Source: Pseudomonadota bacterium | GTDB lineage: Bacteria > Pseudomonadota > Alphaproteobacteria > Rhizobiales > Xanthobacteraceae | NCBI GenBank assembly: GCA_023433965.1 | Contig: JAEYTQ010000551.1 | Span: forward strand, 1 to 6,366 | Length of the DNA stretch: 6,366 nucleotides | Direction: 5' to 3' | Translations under genes and position numbers: made by a program | Shown: piece after piece, positions 1 to 5,524 of the stretch | Layout: each line of letters begins with the position of its first letter | How positions within the stretch are numbered: the stretch's first letter is position 1 | The notes under the pieces: generated by a model | The model's input: only the letters and a program-made list of their open reading frames with translations | What the model was told of the DNA's origin: nothing | Database searches by the model: none

Positions 1-996
1 GCGCTGTTGCGTCCCGGGCGCTTCGACCGTCAGGTCGTGGTGCCGAACCCCGACGTCGTCGGCCGTGAGCAGATCCTCAAGGTTCACGTTCGCAAGGTGC
101 CGCTGGCGCCCGATATCAACCTCAAGACCATCGCGCGCGGCACCCCGGGCTTCTCCGGCGCCGACCTGATGAACCTCGTCAACGAGGCCGCTTTGACCGC
201 CGCCCGCCGCAACAAGCGGATGGTGACGCAGGCCGAATTCGAGGAGGCCAAGGACAAGGTGATGATGGGCGCCGAGCGCAAGTCGCTCGTCATGACCGAG
301 GAAGAGAAGCTGCTGACGGCCTATCACGAGGGCGGCCATGCCATCGTCGGCCTCAACGTGCCCGCGACCGATCCGATCCACAAGGCGACCATCATCCCGC
401 GCGGCCGGGCGCTCGGCATGGTCATGCAGCTGCCGGAGCGCGACAAGCTGTCGATGTCGCTGGAGCAGATGACCTCGCGCCTCGCCATCATGATGGGCGG
501 CCGCGTCGCCGAGGAGCTGATATTCGGCCGCGAGAAGGTGACCTCCGGTGCTGCCTCCGACATCGAGCAGGCCACGCGCCTCGCCCGCATGATGGTGACG
601 CGCTGGGGCCTGTCGGAAGAGCTCGGCACCGTCTCCTACGGCGAGAACCAGGACGAGGTGTTCCTGGGCATGTCGGTGTCACGGACGCAAAACGCCTCCG
701 AGGCGACGGTCCAGAAGATCGACTCGGAAATCCGTCGTCTGGTCGAGGAAGGCTACAAGGAAGCAACCCGCATCCTCACCGAGAAGCATGCCGACCTCGA
801 GGCACTGGCCAAGGGCCTTCTCGAGTTCGAGACGCTGAGCGGCGACGAGATCGTCGATCTCCTGAAGGGCAAGAAGCCGAACCGCGAGTCCGTGCTCGAG
901 CCCACCACGCCGCGCGCCTCCGCCGTGCCTCCGGCCGGCAAGTCGCGTCCGCGGCCGGATCCGGATCCCGGCCTGGAGCCGCAGCCGCAGGCGTAA
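1..996 (+). CDS. ftsH: ATP-dependent zinc metalloprotease FtsH, C-terminal part (5' end outside window)
   Basis: FtsH is a membrane-anchored hexameric AAA+ protease that extracts and degrades misfolded membrane proteins and some regulators in the cytoplasm. The window enters in frame inside the ATPase domain: residues 3-10 of the 331-residue fragment (LRPGRFDR) are the second region of homology that carries the arginine finger. The helical lid follows, with the sensor-2 stretch [16 protein letters not shown] near residues 50-65. The protease domain has the zinc motif HEGGH at residues 109-113, where many FtsH proteins have HEAGH, and the distal zinc ligand Asp in [10 protein letters not shown] near residue 187. 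The last 40 or so residues are a proline- and arginine-rich, probably disordered tail. The N-terminal membrane segments and the Walker A and B motifs lie upstream of the window, so the true start is not visible. The TTG at 7 is an internal Leu codon. The gene ends in TAA, 32 bases before an intrinsic terminator. Identification is secure. Confidence 0.97.
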   Translation, partial: ALLRPGRFDRQVVVPNPDVVGREQILKVHVRKVPLAPDINLKTIARGTPGFSGADLMNLVNEAALTAARRNKRMVTQAEFEEAKDKVMMGAERKSLVMTEEEKLLTAYHEGGHAIVGLNVPATDPIHKATIIPRGRALGMVMQLPERDKLSMSLEQMTSRLAIMMGGRVAEELIFGREKVTSGAASDIEQATRLARMMVTRWGLSEELGTVSYGENQDEVFLGMSVSRTQNASEATVQKIDSEIRRLVEEGYKEATRILTEKHADLEALAKGLLEFETLSGDEIVDLLKGKKPNRESVLEPTTPRASAVPPAGKSRPRPDPDPGLEPQPQA

Positions 997-1028
997 TGGC
1001 GAAAGCGGCACACCGAACTGTATCGAAG

Positions 1029-1054
1029 AACGCGGCGGAAACGCCGCGTTTTTT
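1029..1054 (+). terminator. Rho-independent terminator of ftsH
   Basis: A perfect 9-bp inverted repeat, AACGCGGCG (1029-1037) and CGCCGCGTT (1042-1050), closes a GAAA tetraloop. The run of six T (1049-1054) starts at the base of the stem. This is the canonical intrinsic terminator form, 32 bases after the ftsH stop. On the opposite strand there is no equivalent U-run, so it appears to act on rightward transcription only. Confidence 0.93.
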
Positions 1055-1059
1055 GTTGT

Positions 1060-1082
1060 CCAAGCGCGCCTGCGCGCGCTGG
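1060..1082. repeat. GC-rich inverted repeat just behind the ftsH terminator
   Basis: AGCGCGC (1063-1069) and GCGCGCT (1074-1080) form a perfect 7-bp stem around the loop CTGC. CC (1060-1061) and GG (1081-1082) could add two pairs past a single bulged A. No T-run follows, so it is not a second canonical terminator. It could act as an RNA 3' structure on read-through transcripts, or it may simply reflect GC-rich sequence. The rest of the 209-base spacer between ftsH and the stress-protein gene has no open reading frame that looks coding. Confidence 0.45.
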
Positions 1083-1141
1083 CATTCTGCTGCCTGCTTG
1101 GCGCCTAGGCCGTTTTGCCACAGCCATCGCGCCTGAATCGC

Positions 1142-1155
1142 TTGCGATCGGTCAA
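1142..1155. promoter_or_regulatory. Candidate FixK/FNR-type operator ahead of the USP gene
   Basis: TTGC-GATCGG-TCAA fits the twofold-symmetric pattern TTG(A/C)-N6-(T/G)CAA known for rhizobial FixK2, a CRP/FNR-family activator of low-oxygen genes. Against the classical FNR consensus TTGAT-N4-ATCAA it matches 7 of 10 positions. Its centre is 57 bases upstream of the chosen ATG. If it were a class II activator site centred at -41.5, transcription would start near 1190, leaving a leader of about 16 bases that still contains the Shine-Dalgarno. The expected -10 region around 1175-1183 is a poor match to TATAAT. The site is real as a palindrome; its use is inferred. Confidence 0.45.
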
Positions 1156-1180
1156 GGGAGGGGACCTTGATCGCGCTAGG

Positions 1181-1203
1181 CTCCCACTCCTCAAAGGAGG
1201 GAG
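1181..1203 (+). promoter_or_regulatory. Strong Shine-Dalgarno of the USP gene inside a possible hairpin
   Basis: AAAGGAGG (1193-1200) lies five bases before ATG 1206. It is a near-perfect ribosome binding site that fixes the start there rather than at the in-frame TTG 1167. The same bases can be paired: CTCCC (1181-1185) with GGGAG (1199-1203), and TCCT (1188-1191) with AGGA (1195-1198), giving a 5+4 bp stem with a two-base bulge (1186-1187) and a CAA loop. This would mask the SD. It can only form in a transcript starting upstream of about 1180. Confidence 0.55.
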
Positions 1204-1205
1204 AC

Positions 1206-2045
1206 ATGGCTTTCAAGGATGTTCTGCTGACTCTAACGAGCTACCCGGAACCGACGACGGTTTCGGTGATCGACGGCGCGGTTGAGATAGCCGCCGTCCT
1301 TGATGCGCATCTCGCAGCCATTTGCTGCGAGGTTCATGCCGAAGTCCGCGGGAGCCTGCTCGGGGATGCCATCCTGGACATTCCCGCGCTCGTTGCGCGC
1401 GAGGCCGCCAAGAGCCGCGACAACGCGAAAGCGCTGCTGGCGGCATTCGAAACGTCGGCGGTGAAATCCGGCATTCGCCACGAGATCATCTTCGAGCAAT
1501 GTGCAACCGCAAGCGAGGCCGCACTGCTGGTCGACTATGCGAGGCTTCGCGATCTCACGATCATGGCGGTGCCGGCATCCCATGATCTCGGCTACGCCGA
1601 GGAGGTGATCTTCGACTCCGGCAGGCCGACACTGATCCTCCCCACTGCTCCGCGGTCGCGTCCATTTCGGTTCGACGCCGTCTGCGTGGCTTGGGACTTC
1701 AGCCGCACCGCTGCGCGCGCGGTTTCCGACGCACTTCCCTTGCTCGAAAGCGCGAAAAACGTGCGCGTCGTGACCGTCACCAACGAAAAGGCCCTGGACT
1801 CCACCCGTTCCGCCGAAGAACTGGCGAAGAACCTGGCCCGTCACGGCATTGATGTCGTGTTGGACAGGGTCGATGCCGGCGGCAAGCCGATTGGCGAGGT
1901 CCTCGGAGCCCACGTGCTCTCCCACGGCATCGACGTCCTCGTGATGGGCGCGTACGGAACGCCGAGGTGGCGGGAATTCGTGCTCGGCGGCGCGACGAGG
2001 GGGCTGCTGTCCAAGCCGCCGATCCCGATTCTGTTCTCGCATTGA
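1206..2045 (+). CDS. Universal stress protein, tandem USP domains (279 aa)
   Basis: A cytoplasmic UspA-superfamily protein of about double length, implying two USP folds. The N-terminal half begins with a strand-like KDVLLTLTSYPEP and keeps the hydrophobic core pattern, but has no clear nucleotide-binding signature. The C-terminal half starts near residue 158 (VCVAWDFSRTAARAV, with Asp163) and ends with MGAYGTPRWREFVLGGATRG near residues 247-266. That fits the ATP-binding pattern G-2X-G-9X-G at Gly248, Gly251 and Gly261, followed by Gly-Ala-Thr. I infer that the second domain binds ATP or AMP and the first is degenerate. USP proteins support survival under starvation, oxygen limitation and other stresses, often by binding partners. 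The start at ATG 1206 is chosen for its AAAGGAGG; the TTG at 1167 would add 13 residues and lies upstream of that SD. The permease gene follows after 24 bases, so the two are probably cotranscribed. A FixK-like box upstream suggests low-oxygen control. The family call is firm; the cellular role is not known. Confidence 0.93.
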   Translation: MAFKDVLLTLTSYPEPTTVSVIDGAVEIAAVLDAHLAAICCEVHAEVRGSLLGDAILDIPALVAREAAKSRDNAKALLAAFETSAVKSGIRHEIIFEQCATASEAALLVDYARLRDLTIMAVPASHDLGYAEEVIFDSGRPTLILPTAPRSRPFRFDAVCVAWDFSRTAARAVSDALPLLESAKNVRVVTVTNEKALDSTRSAEELAKNLARHGIDVVLDRVDAGGKPIGEVLGAHVLSHGIDVLVMGAYGTPRWREFVLGGATRGLLSKPPIPILFSH

Positions 2046-2060
2046 TCCTTGGCCATGCAC

Positions 2061-2064
2061 GAGG
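2061..2064 (+). promoter_or_regulatory. Shine-Dalgarno deciding the permease start
   Basis: GAGG at 2061-2064 stands five bases before ATG 2070, the normal spacing. The other in-frame options, TTG 2049 and ATG 2055, have no comparable purine-rich stretch in front. ATG 2070 is therefore preferred, giving a protein starting MAASQQHG. Confidence 0.6.
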
Positions 2065-2069
2065 TGGGA

Positions 2070-3323
2070 ATGGCTGCCAGTCAGCAACATGGCAGCAGCA
2101 ATGCGCAGCTCGGTTCGACAAGGCTGATCAGATCGCTCACGCTGACGCACGCGGTGCTCTACGGCCTCGGCGTGACGATCGGCGCCGGAATTTACGTGCT
2201 GGTCGGAGCGGCGGCTGCGCGGAGCGGAATGCACGCGCCTCTGGCGTTCCTCGCTGCAGCGATCGTGATGGGTATGACGGCCGGCACCTTCGCCGAGTTG
2301 GGCACGCGAATGCCGGTTGCGGCAAGCGAGGCCGCCTATATCCAGGCCGCATTCCATCGCAAGTGGCTCTCCGGCGCCACGGGGCTGCTCGTCGTTGCCG
2401 CGGCGACGATCTCCGGGGCGACCATCACGGTCGGGAGTGCCGGTTACATCAGCGTATTCCTGCCGCTGCCTGCCAGCTGGATCATCGCGGGCGTCGTTCT
2501 CGCGATGGGAGCGATCGCCTGCCTGTCCGCAGTTCAGTCCATCAGCTTCGCCGGGCTGATGACCGTCGTGGAGATCGGAGGATTGGTCCTCATCGTCGGG
2601 GCCGGGTTGGTAGAGGGCGAGGCCCTGGTCTCCCGGCTGCCCGAACTGTGGGCCCCCATCAGCGATAAAGCGGCTTGGACCGGGATCGCACAGACGTCCC
2701 TGCTGGCCGTATTCGCGTTCATCGGGTTCGAGCACCTGGTCAACATGTCCGAGGAAATGAAGAATCCGTCCCGGACCTTGCCTTGGGCGCTGCTCATCAC
2801 GCTCGGCGTGACGGCGCTCCTCTACATGGTCGTGGTCTGGGTTGCCGTGGTTGCGGTGCCCCCGGCCGAGCTTGCACACTCCCCGGCCCCGCTTGCCTTG
2901 GTGTTCCAGCAGTTGACCGGTCTCCCGCTCTGGGTCCTGAGCGTCGTCGCGATCGTCGCGACGATCAACGGAATCATCGTTCACATGCTCATGATCGGAC
3001 GCGTGCTGTACGGGCTTGCCGACCAAGGCAGCCTTCCGGCCTTCTTCACCCGGGTGAACGCCAGGAGTGGCGCGCCGGTGGTCGCAACCCTGTTCGGCGT
3101 CGGCGCCATCCTGATCCTCGCGCTCGGCGTTCCCTTGACCGGACTGGCCGAATGGACCTCACGCCTGACGCTTGGGATCTTCGTTCTGGTCAACCTGGCC
3201 CTGCTTCGGATCAAGGCCAAGGAATCGACGCCTCCTGCCGGCGTGTTCGTCGTGCCCATCTGGGTGCCCGTCGCAGGGCTGTTCACAAGCACCGCGTTGC
3301 TCCTGCTCGATCTGTTCGGATAG
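2070..3323 (+). CDS. APC-superfamily amino acid permease (417 aa)
   Basis: An inner-membrane secondary transporter of the amino acid-polyamine-organocation superfamily, probably taking up an amino acid or related organic cation with protons. After a hydrophilic N-terminus of about 25 residues, TM1 carries the unwound substrate-site motif GVTIGAGIY (residues 34-42). The next loop has the conserved FAELGTRMPVA pattern. A later helix carries FAFIGFEHLVNMSEEMKNPSRTLP, matching the family's TM6 and the following conserved cytoplasmic Glu-X-X-X-Pro-X-Arg loop. I count 11 to 12 hydrophobic segments. The protein ends soon after its last helix, so it has no C-terminal extension; at 417 residues it is slightly short for the family. 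The substrate cannot be assigned. ATG 2070 is used because of the GAGG before it; starts at 2055 or 2049 would add 5 or 7 residues. The gene lies 24 bases after a universal stress protein gene, an arrangement that echoes APC transporters carrying a fused C-terminal USP domain in some bacteria and archaea. Confidence 0.92.
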   Translation: MAASQQHGSSNAQLGSTRLIRSLTLTHAVLYGLGVTIGAGIYVLVGAAAARSGMHAPLAFLAAAIVMGMTAGTFAELGTRMPVAASEAAYIQAAFHRKWLSGATGLLVVAAATISGATITVGSAGYISVFLPLPASWIIAGVVLAMGAIACLSAVQSISFAGLMTVVEIGGLVLIVGAGLVEGEALVSRLPELWAPISDKAAWTGIAQTSLLAVFAFIGFEHLVNMSEEMKNPSRTLPWALLITLGVTALLYMVVVWVAVVAVPPAELAHSPAPLALVFQQLTGLPLWVLSVVAIVATINGIIVHMLMIGRVLYGLADQGSLPAFFTRVNARSGAPVVATLFGVGAILILALGVPLTGLAEWTSRLTLGIFVLVNLALLRIKAKESTPPAGVFVVPIWVPVAGLFTSTALLLLDLFG

Positions 3324-3346
3324 CGCGCTTTCGCGAGCGCGCGAAA
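3323..3346. repeat. Overlapping alternative hairpins after the permease stop
   Basis: GCGCGCT (3323-3329) pairs with AGCGCGC (3336-3342) around TTCGCG. Alternatively TTTCGCG (3329-3335) pairs with CGCGAAA (3340-3346) around AGCG. The two 7-bp stems share bases and exclude each other. No T-run follows on either strand, so this is not a canonical intrinsic terminator. It may still mark the 3' end of the USP-permease transcript. In the rest of the spacer up to 3389 I see no convincing promoter. Confidence 0.45.
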
Positions 3347-3389
3347 CACTAAAGAAGAACTTAACGCTTGCGGCCTATTTTGGCCCGCC

Positions 3390-4832
3390 ATGACTGATCA
3401 GGTCGCCCACAGCGCGGTTCAACCGTTTTCGGCACGTGCAGCGCTCCCTTGGGTGGTGGGGCTCGCCCTCTATGCCGCGTTGCTGGTTGCCGGGCCGCGG
3501 CTGCTCGGTGATCCCGACAGCTATTCTCACGTCGAGGTCGGGCGCTGGATCATCGCGCATGGCTCCCTGCCAGCGAGCGATCCCTTTTCATTCTCAAAGC
3601 ATGGCGCGCCCTGGATCCCCTTCGAATGGCTGTCCGAGGTCATTTATGCGGCCGTCTACGCGCTTGCCGGCTGGCCGGGCGTCGTCGCGCTCGCAGCCGC
3701 GGCGATCGCGCTCGCCTTCGGGCTGCTGACCTCCTTCCTGCTGCGCGAGCTTTCGCCAAGCCTCACCCTGCTCATGGTGATCGCAGCAGTCATTCTAGTG
3801 GCACCGCACATGCTGGCGCGGCCGCATGTCCTCGTGTTGCCGCTGATGGTGACCTGGGCGGCTGCGCTGGTTCGCTGCATGGATCGCGGTACGCCGCCGC
3901 CGTATTGGGCCCTGCCCCTGCTGGTGCTGTGGACCAATCTGCACGGCAGCGTGGTACTGGCGCTGGGGCTGATCGGCCCGGCGGTGCTCGAGGCGCTGCT
4001 GCGTGAGCCGCGAAGCGAATGGCCGCGCGTGCTGCTGCGCTGGCTGCCGTTCTCGCTCCTTGCCCTGGCGGCGTCCTGCCTGACGCCGCACGGCCCTGAA
4101 CCGCTCTTGATGCCGCTGACGACACTCGGCCTCGGTCCTGCGCTTGCTTGGATCTCGGAATGGCGGCCGCAGGATTTCGGTCGCATCGGCGGCTTCGAAC
4201 TGCTGCTGCTGGGCGGCATCTTCGCGCTCACCCGCGGCATCACGCTGCCGGTGGTGCGGGCGTTGGTGCTGATCGGCTTGCTCCATTTCGCGCTGGCGCA
4301 GATGCGCAATGCGGATCTGCTTGCCATGCTGGCGCCGCTCTATCTGGCGGCCCCGCTGGGCCGGACCTTCGGCGGACCGGCCGCGGACGATGCGGCAGTG
4401 CCCTCGCGTGGGTTGAATCTCGCCGCATTCGGCATCCTGGTCGCGATAAGCGGATGGGCTTTGGCGCGCGACATCCGGCCGGCGCCGATCATCACCCCCG
4501 AAGCCGCTATTGCCCGAGCCGACCTCGCCAAGGCGGAGCGCGTACTCAACGATTATGGTTTCGGCGGCTATCTGATCTTTGCCGGCATTCCCACCTTCAT
4601 CGATGGCCGCGGCGAACTCTACGGCGGGCCGTTCATCGACCGTTACAACCGTGCGCTGGCGCTGATCGATCTCGGAGATTTTCTCAAGCTGCTCGACGAG
4701 TACAAGATCGGCGCGACGCTGCTTGCCCCGAACACACCGGCGGTCGCGATGCTCGACCGGCTGCCTGAGTGGCAACGCGTCTACGGCGACGATGTGGCCA
4801 TCGTGCACAAGCGGCGAGATCCGCAAAGATAG
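3390..4832 (+). CDS. Polytopic membrane protein resembling GT-C glycosyltransferases (480 aa)
   Basis: I recognise the type but not a named gene. About 11 to 13 hydrophobic segments span residues 17-360, followed by a soluble C-terminal region (about 362-480), probably periplasmic. The first extracytoplasmic loop has DPDSYSHVEVGRWIIAHG (residues 41-58) followed by DPFSFS. An acidic pair in the first large loop is the hallmark of GT-C enzymes that use polyprenyl-phosphate sugars. Other conserved-looking pieces are RPH (144-146), WTNLHGS (181-187), an Arg-Asn pair (306-307), and in the C-terminal part NDYGFGGYLIF (387-397) and FIDGRGELYG (403-412). These recur in a large group of bacterial membrane proteins usually annotated as hypothetical or family 39-like. 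Transferase activity is inferred from topology and motifs, not shown. No Shine-Dalgarno precedes ATG 3390; the next in-frame GTG codons near 3453 would cut into the first helix, so 3390 is kept. Its stop codon touches that of the leftward methyltransferase gene. Confidence 0.78.
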   Translation: MTDQVAHSAVQPFSARAALPWVVGLALYAALLVAGPRLLGDPDSYSHVEVGRWIIAHGSLPASDPFSFSKHGAPWIPFEWLSEVIYAAVYALAGWPGVVALAAAAIALAFGLLTSFLLRELSPSLTLLMVIAAVILVAPHMLARPHVLVLPLMVTWAAALVRCMDRGTPPPYWALPLLVLWTNLHGSVVLALGLIGPAVLEALLREPRSEWPRVLLRWLPFSLLALAASCLTPHGPEPLLMPLTTLGLGPALAWISEWRPQDFGRIGGFELLLLGGIFALTRGITLPVVRALVLIGLLHFALAQMRNADLLAMLAPLYLAAPLGRTFGGPAADDAAVPSRGLNLAAFGILVAISGWALARDIRPAPIITPEAAIARADLAKAERVLNDYGFGGYLIFAGIPTFIDGRGELYGGPFIDRYNRALALIDLGDFLKLLDEYKIGATLLAPNTPAVAMLDRLPEWQRVYGDDVAIVHKRRDPQR

Positions 4833-5516
4833 TCAAGCGGTCCCGAACGCGGCATATTGGCCGCCGAGCCACACCCCGCTCAGGGCCGCTTCGAGACGCC
4901 GCGCCGGCTTGGTGTCCCAGGGCAGCAGCAGGAAATGCCGCGTGCCGGTCTCGCGCAGGCCGCTGGCCGCCATCAGCCTTCGGGTCGTGCGGGCACCGAG
5001 CAGGACGGCGTCCCGGTCGAACTCGCAACGCGCAACGGCCAGGCGCGTCAGCGGATTGTACGGATTGTGCTCGATCACGCAGACCAGCCCGCCGGGGCGT
5101 GTCACGCGCCGCATCTCGGTGATGAACGGCGCCCATTCGGCCGGCACGATATGGTGCATCACGCAAATGGCCGTGACCAGATCGAAGCTGGCATCGGCAA
5201 ACGGAAAATTGCGGCCGTCGAACTCCCGGTAATCGACCCCGCAATTGTGAGCGCGGGCCTGGGACAGGCTGGCCGAGGAAACGTCGATGCCGCTCAAGCC
5301 GCCGATCATGCCGTGCAGCAGCGGGTGGAGGCTGCCGACGCCGCATCCGACGTCCAGCATGTCTGGCCGTTCCGTGCCCAGCCGCTGCGCGATAAGGTCG
5401 CGCAGCAGATCGGCCTTGGCGCGCATGAAGAAATCATGCGACAGGCCCGAGAAGTCGATCGAGGATTGAACCACATCGCGGTAGTTGTCGTGATATCCGT
5501 CGAAGAGCTCGGCCAT
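4833..5516 (-). CDS. SAM-dependent class I methyltransferase (227 aa)
   Basis: A cytoplasmic Rossmann-fold methyltransferase of the Methyltransf_11/25 type. Motif I, LDVGCGVGSL, is at residues 54-63 and binds S-adenosylmethionine. The acidic residue that normally contacts the ribose is Asp78 in GIDVS. FDLVTAICVMHHI (111-123) and VTRPGGL (138-144) are the usual later motifs. The N-terminal 45 residues (FDGYHDNYRDVVQSSIDFSG) probably form a substrate-side cap. The acceptor is unknown; downstream of a GtrB-type glycosyltransferase, a sugar, lipid or glycolipid acceptor is plausible. ATG 5516 lies eight bases after the glycosyltransferase stop. A GTG at 5528 would overlap that stop as GTGA and add four residues. 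Neither has a good SD, so translation is probably coupled to the upstream gene. The reading frame stays open leftward-to-rightward far past the start (to about 6176), but there it runs out of frame through the glycosyltransferase and is not coding. The gene ends directly against the stop of the convergent membrane-protein gene. Confidence 0.9.
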   Translation of the reverse strand: MAELFDGYHDNYRDVVQSSIDFSGLSHDFFMRAKADLLRDLIAQRLGTERPDMLDVGCGVGSLHPLLHGMIGGLSGIDVSSASLSQARAHNCGVDYREFDGRNFPFADASFDLVTAICVMHHIVPAEWAPFITEMRRVTRPGGLVCVIEHNPYNPLTRLAVARCEFDRDAVLLGARTTRRLMAASGLRETGTRHFLLLPWDTKPARRLEAALSGVWLGGQYAAFGTA

Positions 5517-5524
5517 GCGCGGGG

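Noticed and set aside
1115..1143. TTGCCA at 1115-1120 as a -35 element of a sigma-70 promoter for the USP gene
   Set aside because: No acceptable -10 hexamer occurs 16 to 18 bases downstream; the sequence there is GC-rich (around ATCGCTT).
1167..1180. TTGATCGCGCTAGG as a second FNR/FixK box
   Set aside because: Only the left half-site TTGAT is present; the right half (CTAGG) does not resemble ATCAA.
2049..2069. TTG 2049 or ATG 2055 as the permease start
   Set aside because: No Shine-Dalgarno precedes them, while ATG 2070 has GAGG at the right distance. They remain possible but less likely.
1233..3026. A 597-codon open frame on the minus strand, antisense to both the USP and permease genes
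   Set aside because: Its translation is rich in Arg, His, Asp and Gly with no recognisable domain, as expected of the antisense shadow of GC-rich genes. The plus-strand genes explain the region fully.
3795..4826. A 343-codon minus-strand frame under the GT-C-like gene
   Set aside because: It is Gln/Arg/His-rich without hydrophobic or domain pattern, while the plus-strand frame has clear membrane helices and motifs.
4849..4864. Inverted repeat GCGGC/GCCGC as terminator of the convergent genes
   Set aside because: It has only five pairs, no T-run on either strand, and lies inside the methyltransferase coding sequence.
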